From NCBI GenBank assembly GCA_020722245.1, contig DYLE01000059.1:1-11072 (forward strand): a stretch of 11,072 nt of DNA, written 5' to 3'. This stretch comes from Desulfonema limicola. GTDB lineage: Bacteria; Desulfobacterota; Desulfobacteria; Desulfobacterales; Desulfosalsimonadaceae. The notes beneath the pieces are model-generated. The model did not search any database and was not told the DNA's origin. It was given only the letters and a program-made list of their open reading frames with translations. Below, in pieces: positions 1 to 6,488 of this stretch. The position numbers and the translations under genes were made by a program. Numbering within the stretch: the stretch's first letter is position 1; every line of letters starts with the position of its first letter.

Positions 1-72
1 TTTTTAGCCCTCACGATCCGGAAAAACCACCCCGCGTAAAATCAATCGCGGATTTGGGGTCTGTTTTCCTTC

Positions 73-101
73 TTGACGGAAAAAAGCTTATTTAGTAAAC
101 T
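73..101 (+). promoter_or_regulatory. Candidate sigma-70 promoter upstream of the 211-1008 gene
   Basis: A TTGACG -35 box (73-78, 5/6 to consensus) is followed after 17 bases by TAAACT (96-101, 4/6). It would start transcripts near 108 and leave a leader of about 100 bases before the chosen ATG at 211. The -10 is overlapped by a small inverted repeat, AGTAA-AC-TTACT (94-105), which could be an operator. This is read by eye only. Confidence 0.35.
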
Positions 102-210
102 TACTTTTTACGATATCATCAAATTCATATTCTAAGTGGGTTCGCCGAAGGAAAGGCTTGAAAACCGTAGTCATGTTCCCGCGCAAACCATTCGAACAAG
201 AGAGAAAAAC

Positions 211-1008
211 ATGACGGAAAACAGATACCGGGTGGTTCTATCCGGAGGGGTGAGGCAGGGGAAAAGCCTGGATGAGGTAAAACAGCGGATGGCTGCGATG
301 TTCAAGGCATCCCCCCCCCAGATGGATAGGCTGCTTCAGCATGAGCGCTCGATCATCAAAAAGGATGTCGATCTTGAAACCGCAAAAAAATACGCCCGCG
401 CCTTGGAGTCCGCAGGGGCGCTTTGCCGAATAGAACCGCAGGAGGCGCCTGCATTCGAAGCGCCTGCGCGGCAGCCGACGCCGGCAAAAGAAGACAGGCT
501 TGCGGAGAAAGCAGAACGGCCTGAACCCCGGGTTGTGGTCATCCCTCTGCTGAAGAAGCCGGAAGACCGGTTTGCGCCGGTGGCCATCGGAAAAATAATG
601 GGCGCGCCCAATGGATTAAAACTAAAGACAGCCGGTCCTGCCGGCTCCGAAGGGGTGGCTCCCTATGGACGGATTTTTGCTCTCGCCGCATACACTGAAA
701 CCGAAAGCAGCGGCGGGAAACACTCCTTGCTGGTGTTCATCGAGTCCGTAAAGCGGCCTGTGGTCTGCAGCATTGACCAGATCGTTTTTGAGGATTTTCC
801 GGTAAAGGTTTTTCCCAACAGCCTGGCCTCATTCCGCGGATTTTTATACTTTTTGTGCCATAAAAACCCCTCCCTTGTTCTGGAAGAGACCACCTTTGAT
901 TTTCTTTCCGGAAGCCCGCTTCAAAAGCTTGATCAAACCCAGGCGATGAAGCTATGCACCGGGCTCGGCCAGTTGATCGAGTCCGGAGATATCGCTTCCC
1001 AGACCTGA
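211..1008 (+). CDS. Hypothetical protein with N-terminal small alpha/beta-like domain
   Basis: I cannot name this 265-aa protein. Residues about 5-75 (YRVVLSGGVRQGKSLDEVKQ onward to GALCRIEP) resemble a small unnamed domain found at the N-terminus of assorted proteobacterial proteins, with the pattern V-L-x-G, a helix reading VKxxxAAxFK, a hydrophobic LL core, and KKDVDLETAKKYxxALExAGA. Residues about 76-110 are a charged, Pro/Ala-rich linker. The rest (about 115-262) is a globular beta-rich region with no motif I recognise. There is no signal peptide or convincing membrane segment, so it is probably cytoplasmic. The frame is open back to a GTG at 136, but the ATG at 211 is preferred: it has a purine-rich AGAGAG upstream and starts right before the conserved domain. 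A run of nine C (311-319) lies in the Ser-Pro-Pro codons. It stands alone, with a 289-base gap before the next gene. Confidence 0.75.
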   Translation: MTENRYRVVLSGGVRQGKSLDEVKQRMAAMFKASPPQMDRLLQHERSIIKKDVDLETAKKYARALESAGALCRIEPQEAPAFEAPARQPTPAKEDRLAEKAERPEPRVVVIPLLKKPEDRFAPVAIGKIMGAPNGLKLKTAGPAGSEGVAPYGRIFALAAYTETESSGGKHSLLVFIESVKRPVVCSIDQIVFEDFPVKVFPNSLASFRGFLYFLCHKNPSLVLEETTFDFLSGSPLQKLDQTQAMKLCTGLGQLIESGDIASQT

Positions 1009-1009
1009 A

Positions 1010-1026
1010 CGGGCAGTTTGAGCCCG
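1010..1026 (+). terminator. Weak terminator-like hairpin after the hypothetical gene
   Basis: Immediately after the stop codon, CGGGC (1010-1014) and GCCCG (1022-1026) can pair around a 7-base loop. Only GTTT follows, not a long T run, so intrinsic termination would be weak. It is reported because of its position directly behind the gene. Confidence 0.25.
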
Positions 1027-1120
1027 GTTTATGAAAATCCTTCGAGGATGCACCGGGTCTTCATTCCCATGAGCATTTCTTTTCCGTTTCGTTTTGGGCC
1101 GGTTCTTTCCTTTGTGTAGT

Positions 1121-1163
1121 TTTTTGACAAATTATGTAAGATTTTTGACAAAAATTGTCGAAA
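1121..1163. promoter_or_regulatory. Direct-repeat plus palindrome element upstream of the histidine kinase
   Basis: TTTTTGACAAA occurs twice, at 1121-1131 and 1142-1152, exactly 21 bases apart (two helical turns). The second copy is also the left arm of a near-palindrome: TTTTGACAA (1143-1151), AAA, TTGTCGAAA (1155-1163), with one mismatch in nine. Both copies contain a perfect TTGACA, but neither has a good -10 at normal spacing on the plus strand. A regulator-binding site is therefore at least as likely as a promoter. The cognate protein is unknown. Confidence 0.4.
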
Positions 1164-1234
1164 GCCATGCCGCCGGAAATGCGGAGAGAATGTGTCTCCC
1201 CCGTTTCTGCAAATCCAGCCTGCAATCCCATAAC

Positions 1235-1265
1235 TTGCGGTATTTTTGATAAAAGTAGGTATAAA
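1235..1265 (+). promoter_or_regulatory. Candidate promoter just upstream of the histidine kinase
   Basis: TTGCGG (1235-1240) and TATAAA (1260-1265) are separated by 19 bases, longer than the ideal 17. The implied transcription start is near 1272, leaving about 26 bases before the ATG at 1298, enough for the GGGAGG ribosome-binding site. The match is weak. Confidence 0.25.
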
Positions 1266-1297
1266 ACTTGCATCCCTCATCAGGCAGGGAGGGTGTC

Positions 1298-3535
1298 ATG
1301 TCCATACGGACAAAAATAGGAATTATCCTTCTGTGCGCCACGGTCGGCTTTGGGATCGCCGAATACTATATCCAGAGGCGCATTATCCTGCCTGAGTTTT
1401 TATCCCTTGAAAGGCAGTATGCCGTCAAAAATACCCGTTGCGTGGTTGATGCGATAAACAATGAAATAAATCATTTAAAAACATTATGCAGGGACTGGGC
1501 CGCCTGGGATGATACCTACGCGTTTGTGGCGTCCCGCTCGGAACGCTATATCGCCTCAAACCTGCCTCCAACCGTTTTTTCAGACAACAACCTCAATCTG
1601 ATCCATATTTACGACAGCAAAGGCGTCCTGGTCTGGGGAAAGGCCCATGATTTAAACACCCAAACCTTTTTAAGCGTCCAACTGCTCCCTGAAACCGGGA
1701 TTTCTCCAGGTCATGCCCTGTTTTGTTCCATAGACGTGCAGGATCCGTTTTCATCCGGGGTTCAAGGGATTCTGATGAGTAAAATCGGGCCCATGATGAT
1801 CGCCGCATGCCCGATTTTAAAAAGCGATCACAGCGGGCCGCCGGCCGGCGTGTTCATCATGGGCCGGTTCATGGATGAAAATCGAATCAGCGACCTGATC
1901 GCCCAAACCCATGTGGATTTTTCCCTTTTTCCCTTAAACACCGCCCCACTTGCCCCCAAAGTTGAAAGCATTATGCAGCGAATCGCCAAAGGCGATCCCT
2001 ACCCAACTGATCCGTTGGATTCACGGCGTTTAAAGGCTTATGCCGTTATTCCGGATATTGATGGGAATGCGGCGCTGCTGGTTTGCGCAAACTTTTCACG
2101 GGATATTGTGGCCAAAGGCAATAAAATGGTCCAGGAAAAAATTTATTCGCTTTTGATTTCAGGTCTGCTGATTCTGTTGGTGGTGCTGTTTGGGATTAAG
2201 TTTGCAGTCCTCAACCCGGTTGCCAGGCTCACTGAACATGCCATCTCCATCGGAAAAACCGCGGATTTTTCAAAACGGGTGGGCATGGCCCGAAAAGACG
2301 AGATCGGGGTGCTTGCCCGTGAGTTTGACCGCATGGTGGATCGGATTCAACAGGCGACCCGGAATCTGGCTGAGGCGAACAAGGCCCTTGAGGAGGATAT
2401 AAAAATCCGGACCCGGGCTGAGGCGGCGCTTCGTGAAAATGAGGAGGCCTTTCGATCCGTTGTGGAACAGGCCGGGGATGCTGTTTTTATAAACGATGTA
2501 AAAGGCCGTTTCCATCTGGTCAATTCGGTGGCCTGCGAACGGCTCGGCTACGATCGGGATACGCTTTTACAGATGACGGTGATGGATATTGATCCGGATT
2601 ACTTTCAGCATGATAAAAAGATTTGGGCCTGGCTGGACAGCGATCCCCAGAAACCCCTGATTTTTGAATCCAGGCATAGACGAAAGGACGGCCGCACCTT
2701 TCCGGTGGAGGTCAGTGCAAGCCAGGTTCGATACAGGGGAAAACGTTTTGTGCTGACCATCGCAAGGGACATCACCCTTCGCAAGCAGGATGAAGATCGG
2801 CTTCGCCATGCCCATATAATGGAATCCATCAGCACCCTGACTGGGGGTATTGCTCATAACTTTAACAATATATTATCCGTCATGCTCGGCAGCGCGGAAC
2901 TGGCAAGGCATAAGATTCCAGCGGACAGCCCGGCCCAGAGCCTGATAAAAAAGATCGAGACCGCGGGCATTCGCGCAAAGGATATGGTCGAGCAGCTCAT
3001 TTATTTCAGCGGAAGCCCCGAAGATGACCTGAAACCCATAGCCCTTTCGGCGGTTGTCGGGGAGTTGCTTGCCGAGCTTGGCCCATCCCTTCCCGAACAG
3101 ATTCAGTTTAAGATGGAGATACAAAAGGACTGCCGGCCGATTCTCGCCAGCGATTATCAGATCCGGCTGGCCTTAGGCAATTTGTGGAAAAATGCGGTGG
3201 AAGCCATGGCGGAAAAGGGCGGCATCCTGACGGTTTCGGTGGAAAACGCCCCTTCAATGGATACCGGTCCTGAGGCGGGAGTCATGCTGGAACCGGGGGA
3301 TTATGTGAAACTTTCGGTTAAAGACACCGGCCGGGGCATGCCGCCTGCGGTGCTCAGCCGAATATTTGATCCCTACTTTTCATCCAAGGATTTTTCAACG
3401 GGTGCGGGTCTGGGCCTGGCTGTCGTTCACGGGATCGTCAAGGGACACGGCGGCCAAATAACCGTGGCCAGCGACCCAGGCAAGGGGACCCGGATCGACA
3501 TATACCTTCCGGCCGTTAAAGACGCGGTAATTTGA
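1298..3535 (+). CDS. Membrane sensor histidine kinase (CHASE4-HAMP-PAS-HisKA-HATPase)
   Basis: This 745-aa transmembrane sensor kinase autophosphorylates on histidine. Domain order: TM helix about 5-24; a periplasmic CHASE4-type sensor about 35-280, with the hallmark W67-A-A-W-D-D-T-Y74; a second TM about 283-303; HAMP about 304-357; a coiled stretch; one PAS domain about 382-497; the dimerisation/phosphoacceptor segment GGIAHNFNNIL with His520; and a HATPase_c domain with N-box NLWKNAVEAM (Asn632), G1 DTGRGM (from Asp676), F-box IFDPYFSSK and G2 GAGLGLAVV. All catalytic motifs are intact. There is no C-terminal receiver, and no response regulator lies nearby, so it is an orphan kinase. The start is ATG 1298 because GGGAGG sits about 7 bases upstream; the frame is open to a TTG at 1268 with no such site. 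CHASE4 ligands are generally unknown, so the signal cannot be named. Confidence 0.93.
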   Translation: MSIRTKIGIILLCATVGFGIAEYYIQRRIILPEFLSLERQYAVKNTRCVVDAINNEINHLKTLCRDWAAWDDTYAFVASRSERYIASNLPPTVFSDNNLNLIHIYDSKGVLVWGKAHDLNTQTFLSVQLLPETGISPGHALFCSIDVQDPFSSGVQGILMSKIGPMMIAACPILKSDHSGPPAGVFIMGRFMDENRISDLIAQTHVDFSLFPLNTAPLAPKVESIMQRIAKGDPYPTDPLDSRRLKAYAVIPDIDGNAALLVCANFSRDIVAKGNKMVQEKIYSLLISGLLILLVVLFGIKFAVLNPVARLTEHAISIGKTADFSKRVGMARKDEIGVLAREFDRMVDRIQQATRNLAEANKALEEDIKIRTRAEAALRENEEAFRSVVEQAGDAVFINDVKGRFHLVNSVACERLGYDRDTLLQMTVMDIDPDYFQHDKKIWAWLDSDPQKPLIFESRHRRKDGRTFPVEVSASQVRYRGKRFVLTIARDITLRKQDEDRLRHAHIMESISTLTGGIAHNFNNILSVMLGSAELARHKIPADSPAQSLIKKIETAGIRAKDMVEQLIYFSGSPEDDLKPIALSAVVGELLAELGPSLPEQIQFKMEIQKDCRPILASDYQIRLALGNLWKNAVEAMAEKGGILTVSVENAPSMDTGPEAGVMLEPGDYVKLSVKDTGRGMPPAVLSRIFDPYFSSKDFSTGAGLGLAVVHGIVKGHGGQITVASDPGKGTRIDIYLPAVKDAVI

Positions 3536-3677
3536 GATTTAACCAATAAGCCCCGGCAAGGGCCTCGCCTTTTAAATAAACCCTGTATCGTAAAAAAACC
3601 TGCCTTTTTAAATTGCAGCCGGGCAACCCTGTCTTATCTTAGTCATTATACAATCGAGGCAAAGGGTTTGGAGGAAA

Positions 3678-4784
3678 ATGAATATTCAAATAGTGGTGGT
3701 GATTATGATGATAACAGGGATGTCTGGATGCGGCAACGCGGAAAAACCCAGGGACGCGTCCGCCATGAACGGATCAAAGCCGGTTTATTCTGAAAATCTG
3801 GAAACAGCCACCTTTGCCGGCGGCTGTTTCTGGTGCATGGAGGCGGCGTTTGAGAAACTGGAAGGGGTGATGGAAGCGGTTTCCGGTTATACCGGAGGCC
3901 ATGTGGAAAACCCCAGCTATGAAGCGGTATGTTCGGGAACCACCGGCCATGTGGAGGCGGTTCAGGTCGCCTATGATCCGAAGGTGATTTCCTATCAACA
4001 GCTTCTGGATGCCTTCTGGCGTGAGATCGATCCAACGGATTCCGGCGGGTCTTTTGCAGACCGGGGGGAGCAGTATCAATCCGCCATATTTTATCATGAT
4101 GATTCCCAGAAACAGCAGGCCGAAGCCTCCCTTCGGGCGCTTGACGCATCCGGCCGGTATAACAGGCCGGTGGTCACGCAAATTCGCAAATACGAGAGGT
4201 TTTATCCGGCGGAGGCCTATCATCAGGGTTATTACCTGAAAAATCCTGTTCGCTACGGGCTTTACCGGAAGGGCTCCGGCCGGGAGGGGTATCTTGAAAA
4301 GATCTGGAAGGATGAATCCGACTCAAAAAATGAAAAAAAAGAGTCGTCCTATTTTCGACCCTCGGAGGAGGAGCTTCGGCAGCGGCTGACCCCGCTTCAG
4401 TACCAGGTGACCCGTCAGGACAAAACCGAACCGCCGTTTGACAACCTTTACTGGAATCACAAGGTCGAAGGGATTTACGTGGACATTGTTTCCGGGGAAC
4501 CGCTTTTCAGCTCCATGGACAAGTTTGACTCCGGCACCGGCTGGCCGAGCTTTACCCGGCCGATCTCAGATGATGCCGTAGTGGAAAAAAAGGATTCCAG
4601 CCTGTTTATGGAAAGGGTTGAGGTCCGCAGCCGGCATGCGGATTCGCACCTGGGACATGTGTTTGACGACGGTCCAGCGCCTCACGGCAGGCGCTACTGC
4701 ATCAATTCCGCGGCGCTTCGGTTTGTTCCCAGACAGGACCTTGAAAAAAACGGGTATGGGAAATACAGGGCGCTGTTTGAATAA
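3678..4784 (+). CDS. msrAB: Bifunctional methionine sulfoxide reductase MsrA-MsrB, probable lipoprotein
   Basis: This 368-aa fusion reduces both S- and R-methionine sulfoxide and so repairs oxidised proteins. The MsrA domain (about 43-200) has GGCFWCME with catalytic Cys50, the YTGG segment, CSGTTGHVEAVQV and the EIDPT motif. A charged Lys/Glu/Ser linker follows. The MsrB domain (about 224-352) has YWNHKVEGIYVDIVSGEPLF, SGTGWPSF, HLGHVFDDG and RYCINSAALRF with catalytic Cys341. The N-terminus (residues 1-18) ends in M-S-G-C18, a lipobox-like site, suggesting export and lipid anchoring. The n-region lacks Lys or Arg and the hydrophobic stretch is short, so this is uncertain. The only cysteines are 18, 50, 53, 85 and 341: the C-terminal recycling cysteines of E. 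coli-type MsrA are absent, and MsrB has neither the CxxC zinc pairs nor a second Cys. GGAGG (3670-3674) precedes the ATG. It converges on the desulfurase with only 19 bases between them. Confidence 0.95.
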   Translation: MNIQIVVVIMMITGMSGCGNAEKPRDASAMNGSKPVYSENLETATFAGGCFWCMEAAFEKLEGVMEAVSGYTGGHVENPSYEAVCSGTTGHVEAVQVAYDPKVISYQQLLDAFWREIDPTDSGGSFADRGEQYQSAIFYHDDSQKQQAEASLRALDASGRYNRPVVTQIRKYERFYPAEAYHQGYYLKNPVRYGLYRKGSGREGYLEKIWKDESDSKNEKKESSYFRPSEEELRQRLTPLQYQVTRQDKTEPPFDNLYWNHKVEGIYVDIVSGEPLFSSMDKFDSGTGWPSFTRPISDDAVVEKKDSSLFMERVEVRSRHADSHLGHVFDDGPAPHGRRYCINSAALRFVPRQDLEKNGYGKYRALFE

Positions 4785-4803
4785 GATAAAAACCTTGCCT
4801 TCT

Positions 4804-5946
4804 TTATTGTTTTTTTCTTAGGGATTTAACCGCCTTTACAACCACATGGATCGTCCTGTCGATCTCCTGGTCTGTGGTCATTCTGCCGACGCTGAACCGG
4901 ATCGTTCCCTTGGCCCAGTCCTTGGGGATGTTCATGGCCGAGAGCACGTGGGAAACCTCCACCGAACCCGCATGGCAGGCTGCGCCCGCGGAGGCCGCCA
5001 CCTCCAGTCCGATCGCTTCAAGGATGCGGTTGGCCTCCAGGCCGCGAAAGGAAAGGTTTAACGTGTTGGGCACCCGAAGGGTGGGGTGCCCGTTTAACCG
5101 GACCTGATCCAGACCGGACAGGATGCCCTGATGCAGCCGGTCCCGAAGACGCTTCATGTGTGCCATGTTCCTGTCCATATCCCGGCCGGCGATTTCGCAG
5201 GCCTTGCCCAGGCCCACGATGCCGATCACGTTTTCCGTGCCGGCCCGCCGCCCCTTTTCCTGGCCCGCTCCGTGGCAGAACGGATCAAGATTCGGCAAAC
5301 CGCCGGCATACAGCGCGCCGACCCCTTTGGGGGCATAGAGTTTATGCCCGGCTATGGAGAGCGCATGCACCTTCAGCGCCTTTACATCCACCGGTATTTT
5401 TCCGGGTGACTGGGCCGCGTCGGTGTGCATGACAATCCCCCGGGAGCGCGCCAGTTCGGCGATCTCTTCCACGGGCTGGATCACCCCGGTTTCGTTGTTG
5501 GCGTGCATGATGGAGATCAGAACCGTATCGGAACGGATAGCCTCCGCCGCGTCCGACACCCGCACCCGGCCGGTCTCATCCACCGGCAAAAGGGTGGTCT
5601 CAAACCCTTGCGTTTCCAGATGCCGGCAGACCTCCAGCACGGCCGGGTGCTCAATGGCCGAGGTGATGATATGTTTGCCCCGGGCCGCCATTTTCCGGGC
5701 CGCCTGCTTGACGGCGTGGTTGTTGGATTCGGTGCCGCCGCTGGTGAAAATGATTTCTTCCGGCTCGCAGTTTAAAAAACCGGCCACCTGTTTTCGGGCG
5801 TTCTCCACGGCCCGGCGCGGGGCGATGCCGTACCAGTGGGCGCTGGAGGGGTTTCCGAACTCGGTTTCGATAAACGGCCGCATGGCCTCGATCACCTCGG
5901 GGTCAAGCGGGGTGGTGGCGTTGTAGTCCAAGTAAATCGGTTTCAT
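4804..5946 (-). CDS. Class I NifS/IscS-like cysteine desulfurase (selenocysteine-lyase-like active site)
   Basis: This 380-aa PLP-dependent aminotransferase-fold enzyme removes sulfur (possibly selenium) from L-cysteine (selenocysteine), giving alanine and an enzyme-bound persulfide. Visible motifs: YLDYNATTPLDPEV near the start, TSGGTESNN (68-76), His100 stacking on PLP, HANNETG (148-154), HTDAAQ with Asp176 and Gln179, the PLP lysine in SIAGHKLYAPKG (Lys202), RRAGTEN (233-239), and catalytic Cys324 in SAGAACHAGS. Length and motifs are complete. The GAACH loop and the downstream FSVGRMTT segment differ from the SSGSACTS loop of classical IscS and recall selenocysteine lyases. No iscU, iscR, nifU, suf or sel gene is in view, so its acceptor is unknown. 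ATG 5946 follows an AAAGGA-like site. The gene looks monocistronic, with its own promoter candidate at 6002-6031, and it converges on msrAB. Confidence 0.93.
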   Translation of the reverse strand: MKPIYLDYNATTPLDPEVIEAMRPFIETEFGNPSSAHWYGIAPRRAVENARKQVAGFLNCEPEEIIFTSGGTESNNHAVKQAARKMAARGKHIITSAIEHPAVLEVCRHLETQGFETTLLPVDETGRVRVSDAAEAIRSDTVLISIMHANNETGVIQPVEEIAELARSRGIVMHTDAAQSPGKIPVDVKALKVHALSIAGHKLYAPKGVGALYAGGLPNLDPFCHGAGQEKGRRAGTENVIGIVGLGKACEIAGRDMDRNMAHMKRLRDRLHQGILSGLDQVRLNGHPTLRVPNTLNLSFRGLEANRILEAIGLEVAASAGAACHAGSVEVSHVLSAMNIPKDWAKGTIRFSVGRMTTDQEIDRTIHVVVKAVKSLRKKQ

Positions 5947-6001
5947 GCCGTATTTGTCCTTTCTGGTCCGGATTGACGCAGGAAATCGCCCTCACGCCCT
6001 T

Positions 6002-6031
6002 ATTCTAAACTTTACCCCGGTTTCTCTGCAA
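6002..6031 (-). promoter_or_regulatory. Candidate promoter for the cysteine desulfurase
   Basis: On the minus strand TTGCAG (6031-6026) is followed after 18 bases by TAGAAT (6007-6002, 5/6 to TATAAT). The implied start is near 5995, leaving a leader of about 50 bases before the ATG at 5946. The -35 matches only in its TTG. Confidence 0.35.
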
Positions 6032-6060
6032 ATGGAAGTTTTCTCTTTTTGCCCTTTGAA

Positions 6061-6084
6061 GGAAGGTGCCAGGATCTACCTTCC
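6061..6084. other. Seven-base-pair inverted repeat
   Basis: GGAAGGT (6061-6067) and ACCTTCC (6078-6084) are perfect complements around a 10-base loop. The right arm is also the first unit of the adjoining heptamer repeat. No T run follows on the plus strand, so it does not look like a terminator. Confidence 0.4.
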
Positions 6085-6112
6085 CCCTTCAGCCTTCCCC
6101 CTTCCCCCTTTT
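6078..6112. repeat. Heptanucleotide tandem repeat, five units, consensus CCCTTCC
   Basis: Five contiguous 7-base units are ACCTTCC, CCCTTCA, GCCTTCC, CCCTTCC and CCCTTTT. The tract is pure pyrimidine on the plus strand except for three bases (A6078, A6091 and G6092), so the minus strand carries three runs of five G. It lies in the 291-base spacer between the divergent desulfurase and small membrane protein genes. It sits about 47 bases upstream of the desulfurase -35 candidate and about 17 bases upstream of the -35 of the other gene. Confidence 0.7.
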
Positions 6113-6128
6113 GACTTTGTTTCTTCCC

Positions 6129-6157
6129 TTGACATGAAAATCTTTTTATAATAAATA
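6129..6157 (+). promoter_or_regulatory. Candidate sigma-70 promoter for the small membrane protein
   Basis: A perfect TTGACA (6129-6134) precedes a strongly A/T-rich stretch. At 17 bases it meets TAAATA (6152-6157, only 3/6). A perfect TATAAT also exists at 6147-6152 but is only 12 bases away, so the exact -10 is unclear. The -10 area overlaps a perfect 12-base palindrome, ATAAATATTTAT (6151-6162). The implied leader is about 75 bases. Confidence 0.45.
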
Positions 6158-6237
6158 TTTATCGACAGCCCGGGGTTTATGGACAAGGGCGGGATGCATT
6201 GAATCCTTACGGTAATCGCGAGACAAGGAGAAAAACC

Positions 6238-6426
6238 ATGGTGACTCTATCCAGATGGCTTTTAATCATCGCCGGCGTGTTGCTCATCGCAGATTCCGCA
6301 CTGATCATCGCCGACAAGCCTAATCCCATTTCCGGCTGGCCCTTGCCCTGTCCCTTGACCCTGATTTTTCTCGGAGCCGGGCTTCTGCTTTTTGGAATCG
6401 GCGGCAGGGCCTTTAAAAAGCGATAG
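6238..6426 (+). CDS. Small two-helix membrane protein, 62 aa
   Basis: I do not recognise this 62-aa protein. It has two hydrophobic segments (about residues 7-25, with an Asp at 19, and about 39-55), joined by a Pro-rich loop DKPNPISGWPLPCP. The N-terminus has one Arg, and the C-terminus is basic (RAFKKR). The positive-inside rule suggests an inner-membrane hairpin with both ends in the cytoplasm. The start is ATG 6238: AAGGAG at 6225-6230 is ideally spaced, and a promoter candidate lies upstream. The frame is open to a TTG at 6199 with no ribosome-binding site. The gene ends inside a perfect inverted repeat that supplies its stop codon in the loop. It is alone on this strand and converges on the DUF4301 gene. 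The clear start signals and coherent topology make a real gene likely; the function is unknown. Confidence 0.75.
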   Translation: MVTLSRWLLIIAGVLLIADSALIIADKPNPISGWPLPCPLTLIFLGAGLLLFGIGGRAFKKR

Positions 6427-6436
6427 GCTTTTTAAA
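6412..6436. terminator. Perfect inverted repeat, possible bidirectional terminator
   Basis: TTTAAAAAGC (6412-6421) and GCTTTTTAAA (6427-6436) are perfect 10-base arms around GATAG, which contains the TAG stop of the small membrane protein. A runs on one arm and T runs on the other give the same layout on both strands, which suits convergent genes. The stem is mostly A/T, and the T run is inside it rather than after it, so its strength is uncertain. Confidence 0.5.
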
Positions 6437-6488
6437 TATCCTTTCAGCTTTGCCGCGTTTTTGATTTTTCCGGCTTCAGACGCGCCCG

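Noticed and set aside
32..51. CCGCG...CGCGG hairpin near the left edge
   Set aside because: It has a five-base stem with a ten-base loop and no T run. It may be the end of an upstream gene's terminator, but too little context is visible.
1029..1280. Minus-strand open frames of 69-83 codons in the gap before the histidine kinase
   Set aside because: Three overlapping frames compete, none has a good ribosome-binding site, the sequences show no family pattern, and they cover the repeat element and promoter candidates.
3550..3573. Possible terminator after the histidine kinase (GCCC...GGGC and GGC...GCC followed by TTTT)
   Set aside because: Only 3-4 bp stems are possible in competing registers, which is below what I would call a terminator.
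3613..3640. TTGCAG-16-TATCTT as a promoter for msrAB
   Set aside because: Both boxes match consensus poorly. Position is the only support, so it is not listed.
3703..4223. Minus-strand 148-149 codon frames within msrAB
   Set aside because: Antisense to a clearly conserved enzyme, with compositions typical of shadow frames.
5354..5926. 190-codon plus-strand frame opposite the cysteine desulfurase
   Set aside because: It is an antisense shadow of a gene with complete catalytic motifs, and its translation is low-complexity Ser/Arg/Ala-rich with no family resemblance.
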